A stretch of 64,000 bases of DNA from Sandaracinus sp. (GCA_002699025.1 PABA01000011.1:16118-80117); one strand, 5' to 3'. Shown: positions 25,492 to 37,094, counted from the stretch's first letter. The notes: a model not told the origin generated them from the letters alone. Numbers and translations are program-made.

Positions 25492-26142
25492 GTGGACCTC
25501 CTCGAGACCGTCCTCTTCTTCCTCCTCTGCCTCGGCGTCCCCATCGCCATGATCTCGATCCTCGTCGTGCGGGCGGTCCGCGCCGTGCGCGATCGGAAGG
25601 CGGCGCGGCGGCGCGTCGCCGACGAGGGCTGGGCGGCCGTCGGGGAGGGCGCCCGGGACGCGCTCCAGGCGCAGCTCGAGGGCGCCGGCCTCTCCTTCGC
25701 CCGCGCGAGCCTGCGGGACGCGCTCGAACGCGAGGGCGTCGTGGTCGCGCGCTACGTCCGCCCACCGCGCGGCTCCGGGCCGAGCCGCGGGGGAGGCGCG
25801 CGGCGCTGGCTGCTGATCGTGCCGCGGCCCGAGCCCGGACCCCGCGGCGTGATCCAGCGTCGACCCGGCGGCGTCCTCGGCGCGGCGGCGGAGGCGCTCG
25901 CCGACGCGCTCGGAGGCACGCGCGAGATCCCCGGCTGGGAGTGGGCGCTCGTCGGGCCGGCGGGCTCCGAGTGGCTCGACGACGCGCTCTCCCCGCTCCT
26001 CGAGCGCTTCCTCGAGCCGGGCGAGCGCCTCCGCTTCGGCGAAGAGGTCGTCGCCCTCGGCCTGAGCGTCGAGTCCCAGGCGGACGCGCTCGCCGCGGCC
26101 TCCGAGCGCGCCGACGGCCTCCGCCGCCTCCTCGCGCTTTGA
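25492..26142 (+). CDS. Single-span membrane-anchored hypothetical protein (216 aa)
   Basis: A 216-residue protein from a GTG at 25492, with one N-terminal membrane helix (about residues 2-26: LLETVLFFLLCLGVPIAMISILV) followed by a basic VRAVRAVRDRKAARRR stop-transfer segment and a cytosolic domain. That domain has regular alpha/beta character (VVARYVRPP..., RWLLIVPRPEPGPRG, WEWALVGPAGSEWLDDALSPLLERFLEPGERLRF) but no recognised family. The final 24 bases of the gene are repeated exactly at 26554-26577 beyond a repeat-rich insert, so the region downstream has been rearranged. Confidence 0.72.
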   Translation: MDLLETVLFFLLCLGVPIAMISILVVRAVRAVRDRKAARRRVADEGWAAVGEGARDALQAQLEGAGLSFARASLRDALEREGVVVARYVRPPRGSGPSRGGGARRWLLIVPRPEPGPRGVIQRRPGGVLGAAAEALADALGGTREIPGWEWALVGPAGSEWLDDALSPLLERFLEPGERLRFGEEVVALGLSVESQADALAAASERADGLRRLLAL

Positions 26143-26192
26143 CCACGCTCCCCCTCTCCGCCGCTCCCCCACGGCCGCGGCGCTCTGGCCCG

Positions 26193-26403
26193 GACAGCGG
26201 CGAAGACCCCTCTCTGCGAAAGGGAGCGCCTCGGCCGCGACAGCGGCGAAGACCTCTGCGAAGGCGAGCGACTCGGCCGCGACAGCGGCGAAGACCTCTG
26301 CGAAGGCGAGCGCCCCGACCGCGACAGCGGCGAAGACCCCTCTCTGCAACGGGGAGCGCTTCGGCCGCGACAGCGGCGAAGACCCCTCTCTGCGAAGGGG
26401 GCG
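26193..26403. repeat. 42/46-bp tandem repeat array, 5 units
   Basis: Five units, each starting GACAGCGGCGAAGACC, at 26193, 26239, 26281, 26323 and 26369. Spacing is 46, 42, 42 and 46 bp, the long units carrying an extra CCCT and a CCC...GGG pairing. The array lies in the 463-bp gap between the 216-aa gene and the kinase. The rest of that gap holds the 17-mer GCGAGCGAAGCGAGCGC at 26477-26493 and the repeated gene tail at 26554. Confidence 0.88.
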
Positions 26404-26553
26404 CCCCAACGTCGGTCCCGTAGCCCGGCCCCACGGAGCCGCGTCACCGGTTCCTCGAAGAACCGACCTGTGTGACGCGAGCGAAGCGAGCGCCGAGGGC
26501 CCCACGGGCCCGCTGGTAAGCCAAAGATAGCGAGCGCTAGCGAGCGGAAGACG

Positions 26554-26577
26554 CTCCGCCGCCTCCTCGCGCTTTGA
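26554..26577 (+). repeat. Exact 24-bp copy of the 3' end of the upstream gene
   Basis: These 24 bases, including an in-frame-looking TGA, are identical to 26119-26142, the last seven codons plus stop of the 216-aa gene. The two copies flank 411 bp of repeat-rich DNA and the second lies 28 bp before the kinase start. The arrangement suggests an insertion or unequal exchange that duplicated the gene end. Confidence 0.85.
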
Positions 26578-26605
26578 CGGAAGACGACGCTATCCTCGGC
26601 ACCGG

Positions 26606-29600
26606 GTGACGCAGCGGCAGGCCCGGCCCTTCGAAGGCACCGATCGCTTCACGGTGCTCCAGCTGCTCGGACGGGGCGGCATGGGCGCCGTCTACGCGGC
26701 CCGCGACCGGCAGCGCGGCCACGTCGTCGCCCTCAAGACGCTCGGCCGCTTCGACGCCCGCGCCCTCGCCCGCTTCAAGAACGAGTTCCGCACCCTCCAC
26801 GACGTCGACCACCCGAACCTCGTCAGCCTCTACGAGCTCTTCGAGCACGAGGGGGAGTGGTTCTTCACCATGGAGCTCCTCGAGGGGAGGACCTCCTCGC
26901 CCACGTGCGCACCGCCGAGGGCTTCGACGAGGCCCGGCTGCGCGCGGCGCTGGCCCAGCTCGCCACGGGGCTCCATGCCCTGCACGGGGCCGGCATCGTC
27001 CACCGGGACGTGAAGCCCTCGAACGTGCTCGTCACGGGGAGCGGGCGCGCCGTCCTGCTCGACTTCGGCCTCGTGGTCCAGGACGAGCGCGACCCGGCCT
27101 CCATCCCCGAGATCGTCGGCACCATGGCCTACATGGCGCCCGAGCAAGGGCTCGGCCTCGAGGTCGGCCCGGCCGCCGACTGGTACGCCCTCGGCGTCAC
27201 CCTCTACGAGGCCCTCACGGGTCAGCTCCCGCACACGGGGAGCACGCCCGTGAAGACCCTCCTCGCCAAGCAGGCGCTCCCGCCGCGCCCCGCCGAGCGG
27301 GCCGAGGGAGTCCCCGAGGATCTCGACGCCCTCTGCATGCGCCTGCTCGCGCCCGAGCGCCGGGAGCGCCCCCGCGGCTCCGCCGTGCTCGCGGCCCTGG
27401 GCGTCCCCGGGGAGCCGGCCGAGACCGAGGGAGAGCGCGAGGCGACGACCTTCGTGGGCCGCGCGCGCGAGCTCGCCACGCTCTCCGCCGCCCTCGAGGC
27501 GAGCGACGCGGGCCCGCGGGTCGTGCTGGTCGAGGGCGAGTCGGGGCTCGGCAAGAGCACGCTGGCGCACCACTTCGCGTCGCGCCTCCGCCGCGAGCAG
27601 CCGGACGCCCTGGTGCTCGCCGGGCGCTGCTACGAGCGCGACTCCGTCGCCTTCAAGGCCTTCGACGGCCTCGTCGACGCGCTCAGCAGCCACCTCTCGC
27701 GCCTCCCCGCCGCGGCCGTCGCCGCGCTCCTCCCGGCCGAAGCGGGGCTGCTCCCGCGCCTCTTCCCCGTCTTCGGGCGCGTCGAGCCCATCGCCGCCGC
27801 GGCGCTCGAGGCCGGGCCGGACGACCCGCAGGAGCTCCGGCGCCGCGGCTTCGGCGCCCTCCGCGAGCTCCTCGCGCGCCTCGCCGAGCGCGCGCCGCTC
27901 GTGCTCCTCGTCGACGACCTGCACTGGACCGATCGGGACAGCCTCGCGCTCCTGCAGGAGCTCCTCGACCCGCACCTCGGCCCGCGCCTGCTCGTGGTCG
28001 CCACCCTGCGACCGGTCGAGGCGCCGCGGCGCGACGCGATCCTCGCGGCCATGGGCGGCGTCTGGCACCGCACGCTCTCCCTCGCGCCCCTCGCGCTGGA
28101 GCAGGCCGAGGCGCTGGCGGCGGAGCTCCTGCCGCGCGAAGAGCCCGCGACCATCGCGGCCATCGCCCGCGAGGCGGGCGGCTCGCCCTTCTTCGTCGAG
28201 GAGCTGGCGCGGCACGTGGGCGACGCGCCGCGGAGCGAGCCGGACGCCCTCGAGCTCGACGAGGTGCTCTGGCAACGCATCGCCGCGCTGCCGCCGACCC
28301 CCCGGCACGTGCTCGAGCTGGTCTGCACGGCGAGCGGCCAGAGCACCCGCGCGCGCATCGCCCACGCCGCCGGCCTCGACGAGCAGGCGCTCTTCGAGGC
28401 CACCCGGAGCCTGCGCGCCGCGCACCTGGTCCGCGCGACCGGCCTCCGCCGGGACGACACGCTCGAGCCCTACCACGACCGGGTCCGGGACGCGGTCGAG
28501 CGCCACCTCGACCCCCGCCGGCGGCGGCTCTGCCACCAGCGCCTCGCCCGGGCCCTCGCCGAGGACGGAGGCGCGCGCGTCGCCCCCCACGCGCTCGTCG
28601 GCCACACGCTCGCGGCCGGCGATCAGGCCGGGGCCGCGAAGCATGCGGAGGAGGCCGCCAAGCACGCGCGGGCGGCCACCGCCTTCGACCGCGCCGCCGA
28701 CTTCTACCGCATGGCCCTCGACCTGGGCGGCCACGACGCCGAGCGGGCGCGCGCGCTCCGCCTCGAGCTGGCCCGCGCGCTCGCCGAAGCCGGCCGAGGG
28801 GCCGAGTCCGCCGACGCCTACGAGGCCGCGGCCGAGGGCGCCGACGAGGCCACGCGCCGGGACTGCCAGCGCCTCGCGGCCGAGCAGCTCCTCATCAGCG
28901 GCCACATCGAGCGCGGCGTGGCCCGGCTCGACGACGCCCTCGAGGCCCTCGGCGAGCCGCCCCTCGCGACCCCGCGGCGCGCGCTCTTCGCCGTCCTCTG
29001 GCGGCGCCTCGGCCTCCGCCTGCGGGGCCTGAGCTGGTCGGAGCGCGCCCCCGAGGAGGTCCCGGCGGAGGAGCGCGCGCGGCTCCAGCTCATCGGCGCC
29101 TCGGCGCTCGGCCTCAGCATGGTCGACGCGATCCGCGGGGCCGCCTTCAGCGCGCGCTTCGCCCAGCTCGCGCTGCGCTCCGGAGACCCCTTCGAGGTCG
29201 CGCGAGCGCTCGGCTCGGAGGCGAACATGTCCTCCTACCAGGCCCGCTTCCGCCGCGCGCGCCGCTTCATGGACGCGCTCGCCGAGCTCACCGAGCGCCA
29301 CCCGGACGAGCCCTACCTGCAAGGCTGGGTCGCCGCCACGCGCGGCGGCTTCGCCTACTTCCGCGGCGAGTTCGCCGAGTGCGAGGCGCACATGCAGGCC
29401 GCCCTCGCCGGCTTCGGGCGCGTCCGGGGCGCCACCTGGGAACGGAACAACTCGAACCTCTTCGCGCTCTTCGGCCTGCGCTACCAGGGGCGGCTCCGGG
29501 AGCTCGCGCGCCAGGTCGCCGCCCTCCAGCGCGACGCCGAGCGGCGGGGCGACCTCTACATGAAGGTGAACCTCCAGCGCTACGGCGGGCACTACGGCGC

Positions 29601-30252
29601 GCTCCTCGCGGACCGGCCGGAGGAGGCCTGGGAGACCCTCGAGCGCGCCGTCTGGCCGGCGCCCGCGGAGACCTTCCACCTACAGGACTGGCAGCGGCTC
29701 GAGGCGCGCTGCAGCATCCTGCTCTACGAGGGGCGCGCGGCGGACGGGCGGGAGCGCGCGGAGGCCGAGCTCGCGGCGCTCGATGGCTCCCTGCTCACGC
29801 GCATCCACACGATCCGGAGCTCGGCGGCCTTCATCCGTGGACGCCTGCTCCTCGGGAGCGCCCCGGACGAGGGGGAGCGCCGCGCTGTCCGTCGGCTGGC
29901 CCGCGGGCTCGCGCGCCGGGGCGGCTTCGTCGCCGCGTTCGGCGCGCTGCTGCGGGCGGGCGAGGCGGAGCAGCGGGGCGACCGGGAGGCCGTCGTCGAG
30001 GCCTACCGGGCGGCGCTCGCGATCGCGGAGCGCCACGGCATGGGCTTCCACCGGGCCGTGATCCAGCGGCGCCTCGCCGAGCAGCTCGGCGGCGACGAGG
30101 GGCGCGCGCTCCGGGCCGCCTCCGACACCTGGATGCAGGCGCAGGGCGTGGTCGCACCGGAGCGGATGGCGCAGCTGCTGGTGCCCCGGCCGACGCGACG
30201 GCTCAGCGCGGTCGGAGACGCGCTCGATGGGCTCGGGCGAGAGACCGACTGA
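26606..30252 (+). CDS. Ser/Thr protein kinase with AAA-type ATPase and TPR region, frameshifted
   Basis: One gene split by a single missing base: frame 1 runs from the GTG at 26606 and gives the N-lobe, and the frame continuing to 30252 gives everything else. In the G-run at 26884-26887 one more G would join MELLEG to EDLLAHV and restore about 1,215 residues. Kinase (residues about 12-265): GRGGMGAVY, VALKTL lysine, HRDVKPSN, DFGL, MAPEQ. ATPase: Walker A GESGLGKST, Walker B-like LVLLVDDLHWTD. The remaining ~650 residues are helical TPR-like repeats. This architecture is a cytosolic signalling regulator frequent in myxobacteria, where the ATPase/TPR part senses or scaffolds. The lesion may be a sequencing error or a true inactivation. 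No partner gene is evident. Confidence 0.85.
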
Positions 30253-30269
30253 GCCCCCGCCCGCTCGGC

Positions 30270-30770
30270 TCAGTCGGGGAGGCGCTCGATGGACTCGCGC
30301 GAGAAGCCGGGGGAGCTCGACGTCTCGCGTCGATGACGGATCCCCGTGCGCGCGTCGACGCCTTCCCAGCGCTCCCAGCTGACGTCCCCCTCGGGGAGCG
30401 CCTGATCCTCGTGCTCGACCAGCTCCCACTCGATCTCGAGCTGCGCCTCGAACGCCCGATAGCGCGCCGCGTCCACCGTCTCCCCGTCGATCGCGAAGCT
30501 CCGCTCGATGCCATCGTCGGTCGGCCCCGGGTCCTCGAAGCCGGCACCGTCCTCGGGGGCGTCACCGCCGCCCTCGCGCCCGAGCGCTCCTCGCTCCGCC
30601 GACCGCTGCCTCGCCACGCCCGCCCCCTCCTCCCCGCCGCTCGTCGCCGCGCCCATCGGCGCCTCGTCGGTGTCGGCCGCCGCGGACGGCTCGGGGCTTT
30701 CGCCGCCGCCGCCGTCGGCGCAGCCGAGCGCGAGCGTGAGAAGCGAGGCGGTGACCGGAGCGAGGCGCAT
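30270..30770 (-). CDS. Hypothetical lipoprotein (166 aa)
   Basis: A 166-residue lipoprotein: MRLAPVTASLLTLALGC signal peptide and lipobox, then a long Gly/Glu/Ala-rich disordered linker to about residue 85 and a compact C-terminal domain (RSFAIDGETVDAARYRAFEAQLEIEWELVEHEDQALP...YARTGIRHRRETSSSPG-like end). The C-terminal part repeats a 'question/answer' layout seen in small myxobacterial lipoproteins that are otherwise uncharacterised. Its stop lies 17 bp from the kinase gene stop (convergent). Family unknown. Confidence 0.7.
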   Translation of the reverse strand: MRLAPVTASLLTLALGCADGGGGESPEPSAAADTDEAPMGAATSGGEEGAGVARQRSAERGALGREGGGDAPEDGAGFEDPGPTDDGIERSFAIDGETVDAARYRAFEAQLEIEWELVEHEDQALPEGDVSWERWEGVDARTGIRHRRETSSSPGFSRESIERLPD

Positions 30771-30856
30771 GCACCCAGGGTAGAGCGAGGCGCCGGGTCG
30801 GTAGAAGGGAGAGGGCGCCGGGCGCGGGCGTCCCAGCGGCGTGCTACGACTGGGCC

Positions 30857-32207
<1,351 letters not shown>

Positions 32208-32221
<14 letters not shown>

Positions 32222-33413
32222 TCTGGTCCGCGCCTACCGGCGCAAGGGCGAGCTGAAGCTCCGGAAGATCGACGGCGAGGCGCGCGCGCGGGCCGTGGAG
32301 GTCGCCGAGGGCTACTGCGACGTGGCGCGGCGCTCGGTCGGCGACACGCGCCGCGAGGTGCACGAGGGCTTCGACACCGTGCCCGTCGAGGGGCGGGACC
32401 GGAAGCTCGCGGACGGGCTCCGCAAGCTGGTGCTCGACCGCTGCGACTTCGAGGTCCGCACGGAGATCGACCCGGTGGAGCTGCGCCAGGAGGTCTTCCA
32501 GGCGGCGGCGCGCTGGCGGCGGGAGCAGCGCTTCGATCGGGAGGCGCTGCTGGCCGAGGTGGGGGCGGCGCACGAGGTGGAGCCGGCGGAGATCGAGCGG
32601 CTCCTCTACGCGGACCTGAAGGGCGCGCACCGGCTGCTCTCCTTCGAGGAGGCCGATGGCGAGCAGATCATGCGGGCCTACGAGCTCGGGCAGGTGCAGG
32701 CCGTGCTGCTGCGGGCCGAGGCGGTGGAGGTCGAGGTGGAGGCGGCGGACCCGGCGCTCTACCGGGCGCTCTTCCGGAAGATGAAGTTCCACCGGCTGCT
32801 CCACACGATCACCAAGCGGAAGACGGGCGGCTACCGGATCGGCATCACCGGCCCCTTCAGCCTCTTCTCGAGCGTGACCAAGTACGGGCTCCAGCTCGCG
32901 CTGGTGTTGCCGGCCGTGCGCGCCTGCGATCGCTGGTCGCTGACGGCGGAGGTGCGCTGGGGCAAGGAGCGGACGCGGGCGCGCTTCGAGGCGTCGGGGA
33001 AGCGCGAGGGCGGCTTCGAGGCGCCGCGCATGCCCGACGAGGTGGAGAAGCTCGCGGAGAAGTTCCGCGCGAAGGCGGAGAAGGGGAAGACCGGCTGGGA
33101 GGTGGCGCCGGCGACGGAGATCCTCTCGCTGCCGGGGGTGGGCGAGTGCGTGCCGGACCTGGTCTTCCGCAAGGACGGGCAGGAGGTCTTCCTCGAGGTG
33201 CTCGGCTACTGGAGCCGGGCCGCCGTGTGGAAGCGCGTCGAGCTGGTGGAGGCCGGCATGGACACGCCGATCGTCTTCGCCGTCTCGAAGCGGCTGCGCG
33301 TGAGCGAGGAGGTGCTCCCCGAGGAGCTCCCCGCGGCGCTCTACGTCTACAAGGGCGTGCTCAGCGCGAAGGCCGTCGAGGAGCGCCTCGACCGGCTCGC
33401 GGGCGACCGGTAG
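32208..33413 (+). CDS. Bax1-like nuclease (DUF790), XPB partner
   Basis: A 401-residue structure-specific endonuclease family protein. The N-terminus LTADLVRAYRRKGELKLRKI matches DUF790, the middle contains FHRLLHTITKRKTGGYRIGITGPFSLFSSVTKYGLQLALVLPAV (family-typical), and the C-terminal nuclease core is VPDLVFRKDGQ followed by VFLEVLGYWSRAAVWKRVEL, where the Asp and Glu of a PD-(D/E)xK-like site are visible. It starts at a TTG supported by GGAGGG six bases upstream and overlaps the helicase gene by 14 bases. In archaea Bax1 binds XPB and cuts bubble or fork DNA; the same coupling is expected here for repair. Confidence 0.88.
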
Positions 33414-33511
33414 CGACCGGCCGGTAGCGACCGGCCGCTCGGGGGCCGCGGGGGGAAGGTAGCCGCGCGGCGGACGCGGAGTAGACTCGGGGCGCTCCGA
33501 CCGGCGCTTCC

Positions 33512-34942
33512 ATGGCTTCCTTCCCTCGTCTCGCCTGCTCGCTCGTCGCGCTCGCGGTGCTCTGCGCCGCCGCGCCGGCCCGGGCCGACGCGCCCTGCGA
33601 CGAGGGAGCCTCCGGGGAGGAAGCGACGACCGGTGAGCAGGCCGCCGCCCCGTCCGCGGCCGACGAGGACGCCGAGCCCTGCCCGAGCCCGCGCCGCCCG
33701 ATCCCCGACTACGACGGGCGGCGCATCGGCCCGACCCCGGGGGACCGCGCGCTCTGGATCCCGCGCGTCGTCTTCTTCCCGATCTGGTGGGTCGCCGAGG
33801 TGCTCGTGCGCCGCCCGCTCGTCTGGCTCACGGGCCTGCTCGCGGAGCGCCAGCTCGTCCGCCGCTACAAGGAGTTCTTCACCTTCGGCCCCGAGGACCG
33901 GGTCACGCTCATGCCGACCTTCCTCTACGACCTCGGGTTCCGCCCGAACGCCGGGCTCCGCTTCGAGTACCGGGAGATCCGCGGCTCGCCGGCCACCGTC
34001 TTCGCGCGCGTCGCCTACGGCGGCGCGGACTGGCTCTCCGGAGAGGCGGGCCTGCGGGTGACGCGCGGCGTGTGGCGCTGGGACCTGCGCGGCGGCGGGC
34101 AGCGCCGCCCGGACGGCCGCTTCTTCGGCCTCGGCAGCGAGGCCCGCGACGGGAGCTCCGCGCGCTTCCGCTGGGACGGGGTGGACGCCACCAGCCGGCT
34201 CGGCTGGCACCCGACGCGCGGCGACGCCATCACCCTCGCGCTCGGCGTGCGGCGCCGTCGCTTCCGGCCCGCCGAGAACCCGCAGCGCTCCATCGAGGCC
34301 GTCGTCGAGGACCCGGAGACCAGCGTGACGGCGCTGCCCCCGGCCTACCCGGACGGCTACGACGCGCTCCGGCTCGAGCTCGGCGGCGAGCTCGACACGC
34401 GCCCCTACCGCCCCCACCCGCTCACCGGCGTGCGCGCGGCGGCCAGCGTGCTCGTCGGCGCGGACGTGCGCGAGCGGGAACGGCGCGGCGCCTGGCTCCG
34501 CTGGCAGGGGGAGCTCACGGGCCACTGGGACGTCAGCGGCGCGCGCCACGTCCTGCGCCTCGGCCTGCACCTCACGGGCACGGAGATCGTCTCGGGGGCC
34601 ATGCCCTTCACCGAGCTCCCGGACCTCGGCGGTAGCGGCCCCATGCGCGGCTTCCACGGCGGGCGCCTCGTCGGCCGGAGCGGCGCCGCGCTCCTCCTCG
34701 CCTACGATTGGCCCATCTGGCAGGCGATGGACGGCACGCTCCAGCTCGGCCTCGGCAACGTCTACGACGGGCACTTCCAGGAGCTCGGTCCGGGCAACAG
34801 CCGGCTCAGCGTCGCCTTCGGCTTCGCGGCGATCGGGAAGCGCGAGCACCGCTTCCAGATGCTGGTCGGCTTCGGCACGGAGCCCTTCGACGAAGGCGGT
34901 CAGGTGAAGAGCGTGCGCTTCACCGTGGGGGTGGCGCCATGA
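33512..34942 (+). CDS. Outer-membrane beta-barrel protein (surface-antigen/BamA-like)
   Basis: A 476-residue exported protein: signal peptide MASFPRLACSLVALAVLCAAAPARA, an acidic linker, a short helical segment with Trp/Pro (WIPRVVFFPIWWVAEVLVRRPLVW), then about 16 amphipathic strands. The C-terminal end FAAIGKREHRFQMLVGFGTEPF...VRFTVGVAP and the strand MRGFHGGRLVGRSGAALLLAYDWPIW, with the MRGF turn, resemble the barrel of Omp85/bacterial surface antigen proteins. No POTRA repeats are evident, so it is a reduced member. Its stop overlaps the next ATG (ATGA), so it is coupled to a kinase-like lipoprotein; the two probably work together at the outer membrane. Confidence 0.8.
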   Translation: MASFPRLACSLVALAVLCAAAPARADAPCDEGASGEEATTGEQAAAPSAADEDAEPCPSPRRPIPDYDGRRIGPTPGDRALWIPRVVFFPIWWVAEVLVRRPLVWLTGLLAERQLVRRYKEFFTFGPEDRVTLMPTFLYDLGFRPNAGLRFEYREIRGSPATVFARVAYGGADWLSGEAGLRVTRGVWRWDLRGGGQRRPDGRFFGLGSEARDGSSARFRWDGVDATSRLGWHPTRGDAITLALGVRRRRFRPAENPQRSIEAVVEDPETSVTALPPAYPDGYDALRLELGGELDTRPYRPHPLTGVRAAASVLVGADVRERERRGAWLRWQGELTGHWDVSGARHVLRLGLHLTGTEIVSGAMPFTELPDLGGSGPMRGFHGGRLVGRSGAALLLAYDWPIWQAMDGTLQLGLGNVYDGHFQELGPGNSRLSVAFGFAAIGKREHRFQMLVGFGTEPFDEGGQVKSVRFTVGVAP

Positions 34943-36654
34943 GGCGACGGCTGCGACGGAGGCGACGGCTGCCGACCTTGCTCCTGGCGCTCGCCCTCGG
35001 CTGCGGCGCCGGGGTCCAGCGCTTCCCGCTCGGCGAGGCCATGTGGGTCGACGAGGGCGACACGCGCGCCGTACGGCCGCGGCCCGGCGAGAGTTCGGCC
35101 AACCTGCTCCAGGACTTCGTCGACTACACGCTGCTCCGCCCGATCACGCGCGTCTTCGCCGTGGACCCGGCCGGCGAGGCGATCGACGTGAACGCCTTCG
35201 ACGAGGTGCCCGACTCGAGCTGGTTCGAGAACCGCTGGCGAGAGGGGGGCTTCGACGTGGCGCGCGCCCTCCGGGGCGCCTGCGACGAGCCGCCGCCGGT
35301 CGCGCCCTGGACCGTCGTCAGCGGCAAGCGCGCCGGCGCCAACCCGGGCTTCGTCATCGAGGACGCCGAGGGGCGCCGCTTCGTCGTGAAGCTCGACGAG
35401 CCCAGCCAGCCCGAGCACGCGACCAGCGCCGACGTGATCGGCGCCACCGTCTACTGGGCGGCCGGCTACCACACGCCCTGCAACCGCATCGCCTTCTTCC
35501 AGCCCGACGCCCTCGAGATCGCCGAGGGTGCGATGGCGGGCAAGGGCGCCGAGCAGGAGCCGCTCACCCGGGCGCTGCTCCAGGAGATCGTCGCCCTCGG
35601 CCACGCGCGCGCCGACGGCGCCGTGCGCGCCATGGCGAGCCGCTACCTCCCCGGCGAGCCGCTCGGCCCTTGGCGCTACGAGGGCATGCGCGAGGACGAC
35701 CCGAACGACGTCGTACCGCACGAGGACCGGCGCGAGCTCCGCGGCTCCTACGTGGTCGCCTCCTGGATCGACCATTGGGACACGCGCTCGTCGAACACGC
35801 TGCGCATGTGGATCGACCCGGACGGGGACGGGCGGGGCCACGTGCGCCACAACTTCCTCGACTGGGGCGACGTGATCGGCACGGACGCGGGGCCCCTCGG
35901 CATCCCGCCGCGGCGCGGGCACACCTACAACTTCCACCCGGGCCACGTCTTCACCGACTTCGTCACGCTCGGCGCGATGCCGCGCCCCTGGCGGCACGTG
36001 GAGCGCGGCCCGGCGGGCGAGCTGCTCGGCTACTTCGACGCCGAGCGCTTCGACCCGGAGGAGTGGTACCCGAGCGTGCTGAACCCCGCCTTCCAGCGCG
36101 CGACCGAGCGGGACATGGCCTGGGGCGCGCGGCGGGTGGCGGCGATGGGGCCGGCCTTCGTCGCGGCGCTCGTGGCGTCGCTCCAGCTCGCGGACCCGGG
36201 CGCGGCCGCCGAGCTCGAGCGCGTGCTCCTGGCGCGGCGGGAGAAGATCCTGAAGCGCTGGTTCCGGCGCCTCTCGCCGCTCACCGAGCCGCGCCTCGAG
36301 GCGGGCGCCGGGGGGAGCGGGACCGCGCGCCTCTGCCTGCGGGACCTGGCCGTGGCGACGGGCATCGTGGAGTGGGACGCGCGGCCCTATTGGACGCGCG
36401 CCTGGCGCGTGGAGGGGGAGCGACGCGTCGAGGCGCTCGAGCCCTTCCCGCTGCGGCGCCGGGCCCCCGACCGGGTCTGCGCGCTCCTGCCCGAGACGGA
36501 CGCCGGCTACCTGATCGTCGACCTCACGGGGCAGTACGGCGAGGGAGACCGGGCCGCCCGCCCGGCCCGCGTGCACCTCGCGCGCGCCGAGGGCGGCGGC
36601 CTCCAGATCGTGGGCCTCGAGCGCCCCTACGAGCTCACCCCGCCAGGCCGCTGA
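34939..36654 (+). CDS. Lipoprotein with kinase-like catalytic pattern (571 aa)
   Basis: A 571-residue protein with an Arg-rich signal peptide and lipobox (LLLALALGC). Its middle looks like a divergent protein-kinase/HipA/CotH fold: K151 in FVVKLDEPSQ, then GATVYWAAGYHTPCNRIAFF, then DHWDTRSSN, where H279-x-D281-x4-N286 has the exact spacing of the kinase catalytic loop, and D308 in NFLDWGDVIG as a possible metal-binding Asp. A helical region with LARREKILKRWFRRLSP and a strand-rich C-terminal domain follow. An exported kinase-like lipoprotein is unusual and no family is named here. ATP or another nucleotide would have to be available, so activity is uncertain; a binding-only role is possible. 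Confidence 0.75.
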   Translation: MRRRLRRRRRLPTLLLALALGCGAGVQRFPLGEAMWVDEGDTRAVRPRPGESSANLLQDFVDYTLLRPITRVFAVDPAGEAIDVNAFDEVPDSSWFENRWREGGFDVARALRGACDEPPPVAPWTVVSGKRAGANPGFVIEDAEGRRFVVKLDEPSQPEHATSADVIGATVYWAAGYHTPCNRIAFFQPDALEIAEGAMAGKGAEQEPLTRALLQEIVALGHARADGAVRAMASRYLPGEPLGPWRYEGMREDDPNDVVPHEDRRELRGSYVVASWIDHWDTRSSNTLRMWIDPDGDGRGHVRHNFLDWGDVIGTDAGPLGIPPRRGHTYNFHPGHVFTDFVTLGAMPRPWRHVERGPAGELLGYFDAERFDPEEWYPSVLNPAFQRATERDMAWGARRVAAMGPAFVAALVASLQLADPGAAAELERVLLARREKILKRWFRRLSPLTEPRLEAGAGGSGTARLCLRDLAVATGIVEWDARPYWTRAWRVEGERRVEALEPFPLRRRAPDRVCALLPETDAGYLIVDLTGQYGEGDRAARPARVHLARAEGGGLQIVGLERPYELTPPGR

Positions 36655-37094
36655 GCGCCGAGGCCGCGCTCGTCCGCGCGAGCTCCTCGGCTCGAAGACC
36701 TCGGCTCGCGGCGGCTCGGGCTCCTCGGTTCCGGCTTCCGAGCTCGCGGCGCCTCGGCTCGAAGACCTCGGCTCGGCGGACGCCTCGGCTCGGCCTCACG
36801 CCTCCTCGGCTCGGGTCGGCTCGGGTCCGCTTCGCCGTGGCCCCTCGGCTCGTCGCGCTCGCGCTCTCCGTCCCGCGGACCGCACGACATCCGATGCGAC
36901 GTCACGCCCGCCGATGCGTGGCCACGCGCCGCCCCGAACCGGCCGCGTGGAGCGCCCGCGCGCCGAAACCGCGACACGCTGCATCGGAAGCCTCGCGACG
37001 TCACGTACGCCCCCACGCAAAGGTCCCGTGACGATGGGTGCGGCGGATCGTCGCGCTCGCTGCGACCCCCGGATCCTAGCCTTACGTTGATGGA
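36655..37094. other. Intergenic region with CTCGGCTCG-rich repeats
   Basis: A 440-bp gap upstream of the metallophosphatase. Bases 36680-36840 are built from CCTCGGCTCG variants; a 24-bp unit (CCTCGGCTCGAAGACCTCGG plus CTCG) occurs twice exactly, at 36685-36708 and 36752-36775. The remaining 250 bp are non-repetitive, become slightly AT-richer near 37070-37095, and should hold the phosphatase promoter. No gene is credible here. Confidence 0.6.

Noticed and set aside
26857..27013. Two overlapping separate genes at the kinase N-terminus
   Set aside because: Kinase motifs are continuous across both frames, so this is one gene with a frameshift.
26830..29679. 949-residue minus-strand frame opposite the kinase gene
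   Set aside because: It is the antisense frame of the kinase-ATPase-TPR gene; low-complexity Arg/Glu/Ala/Leu composition and no motifs.
33405..33440. Short GGTAGCGACCGGCC duplication after the Bax1 gene
   Set aside because: Two units only, right at the stop codon; probably simple slippage.
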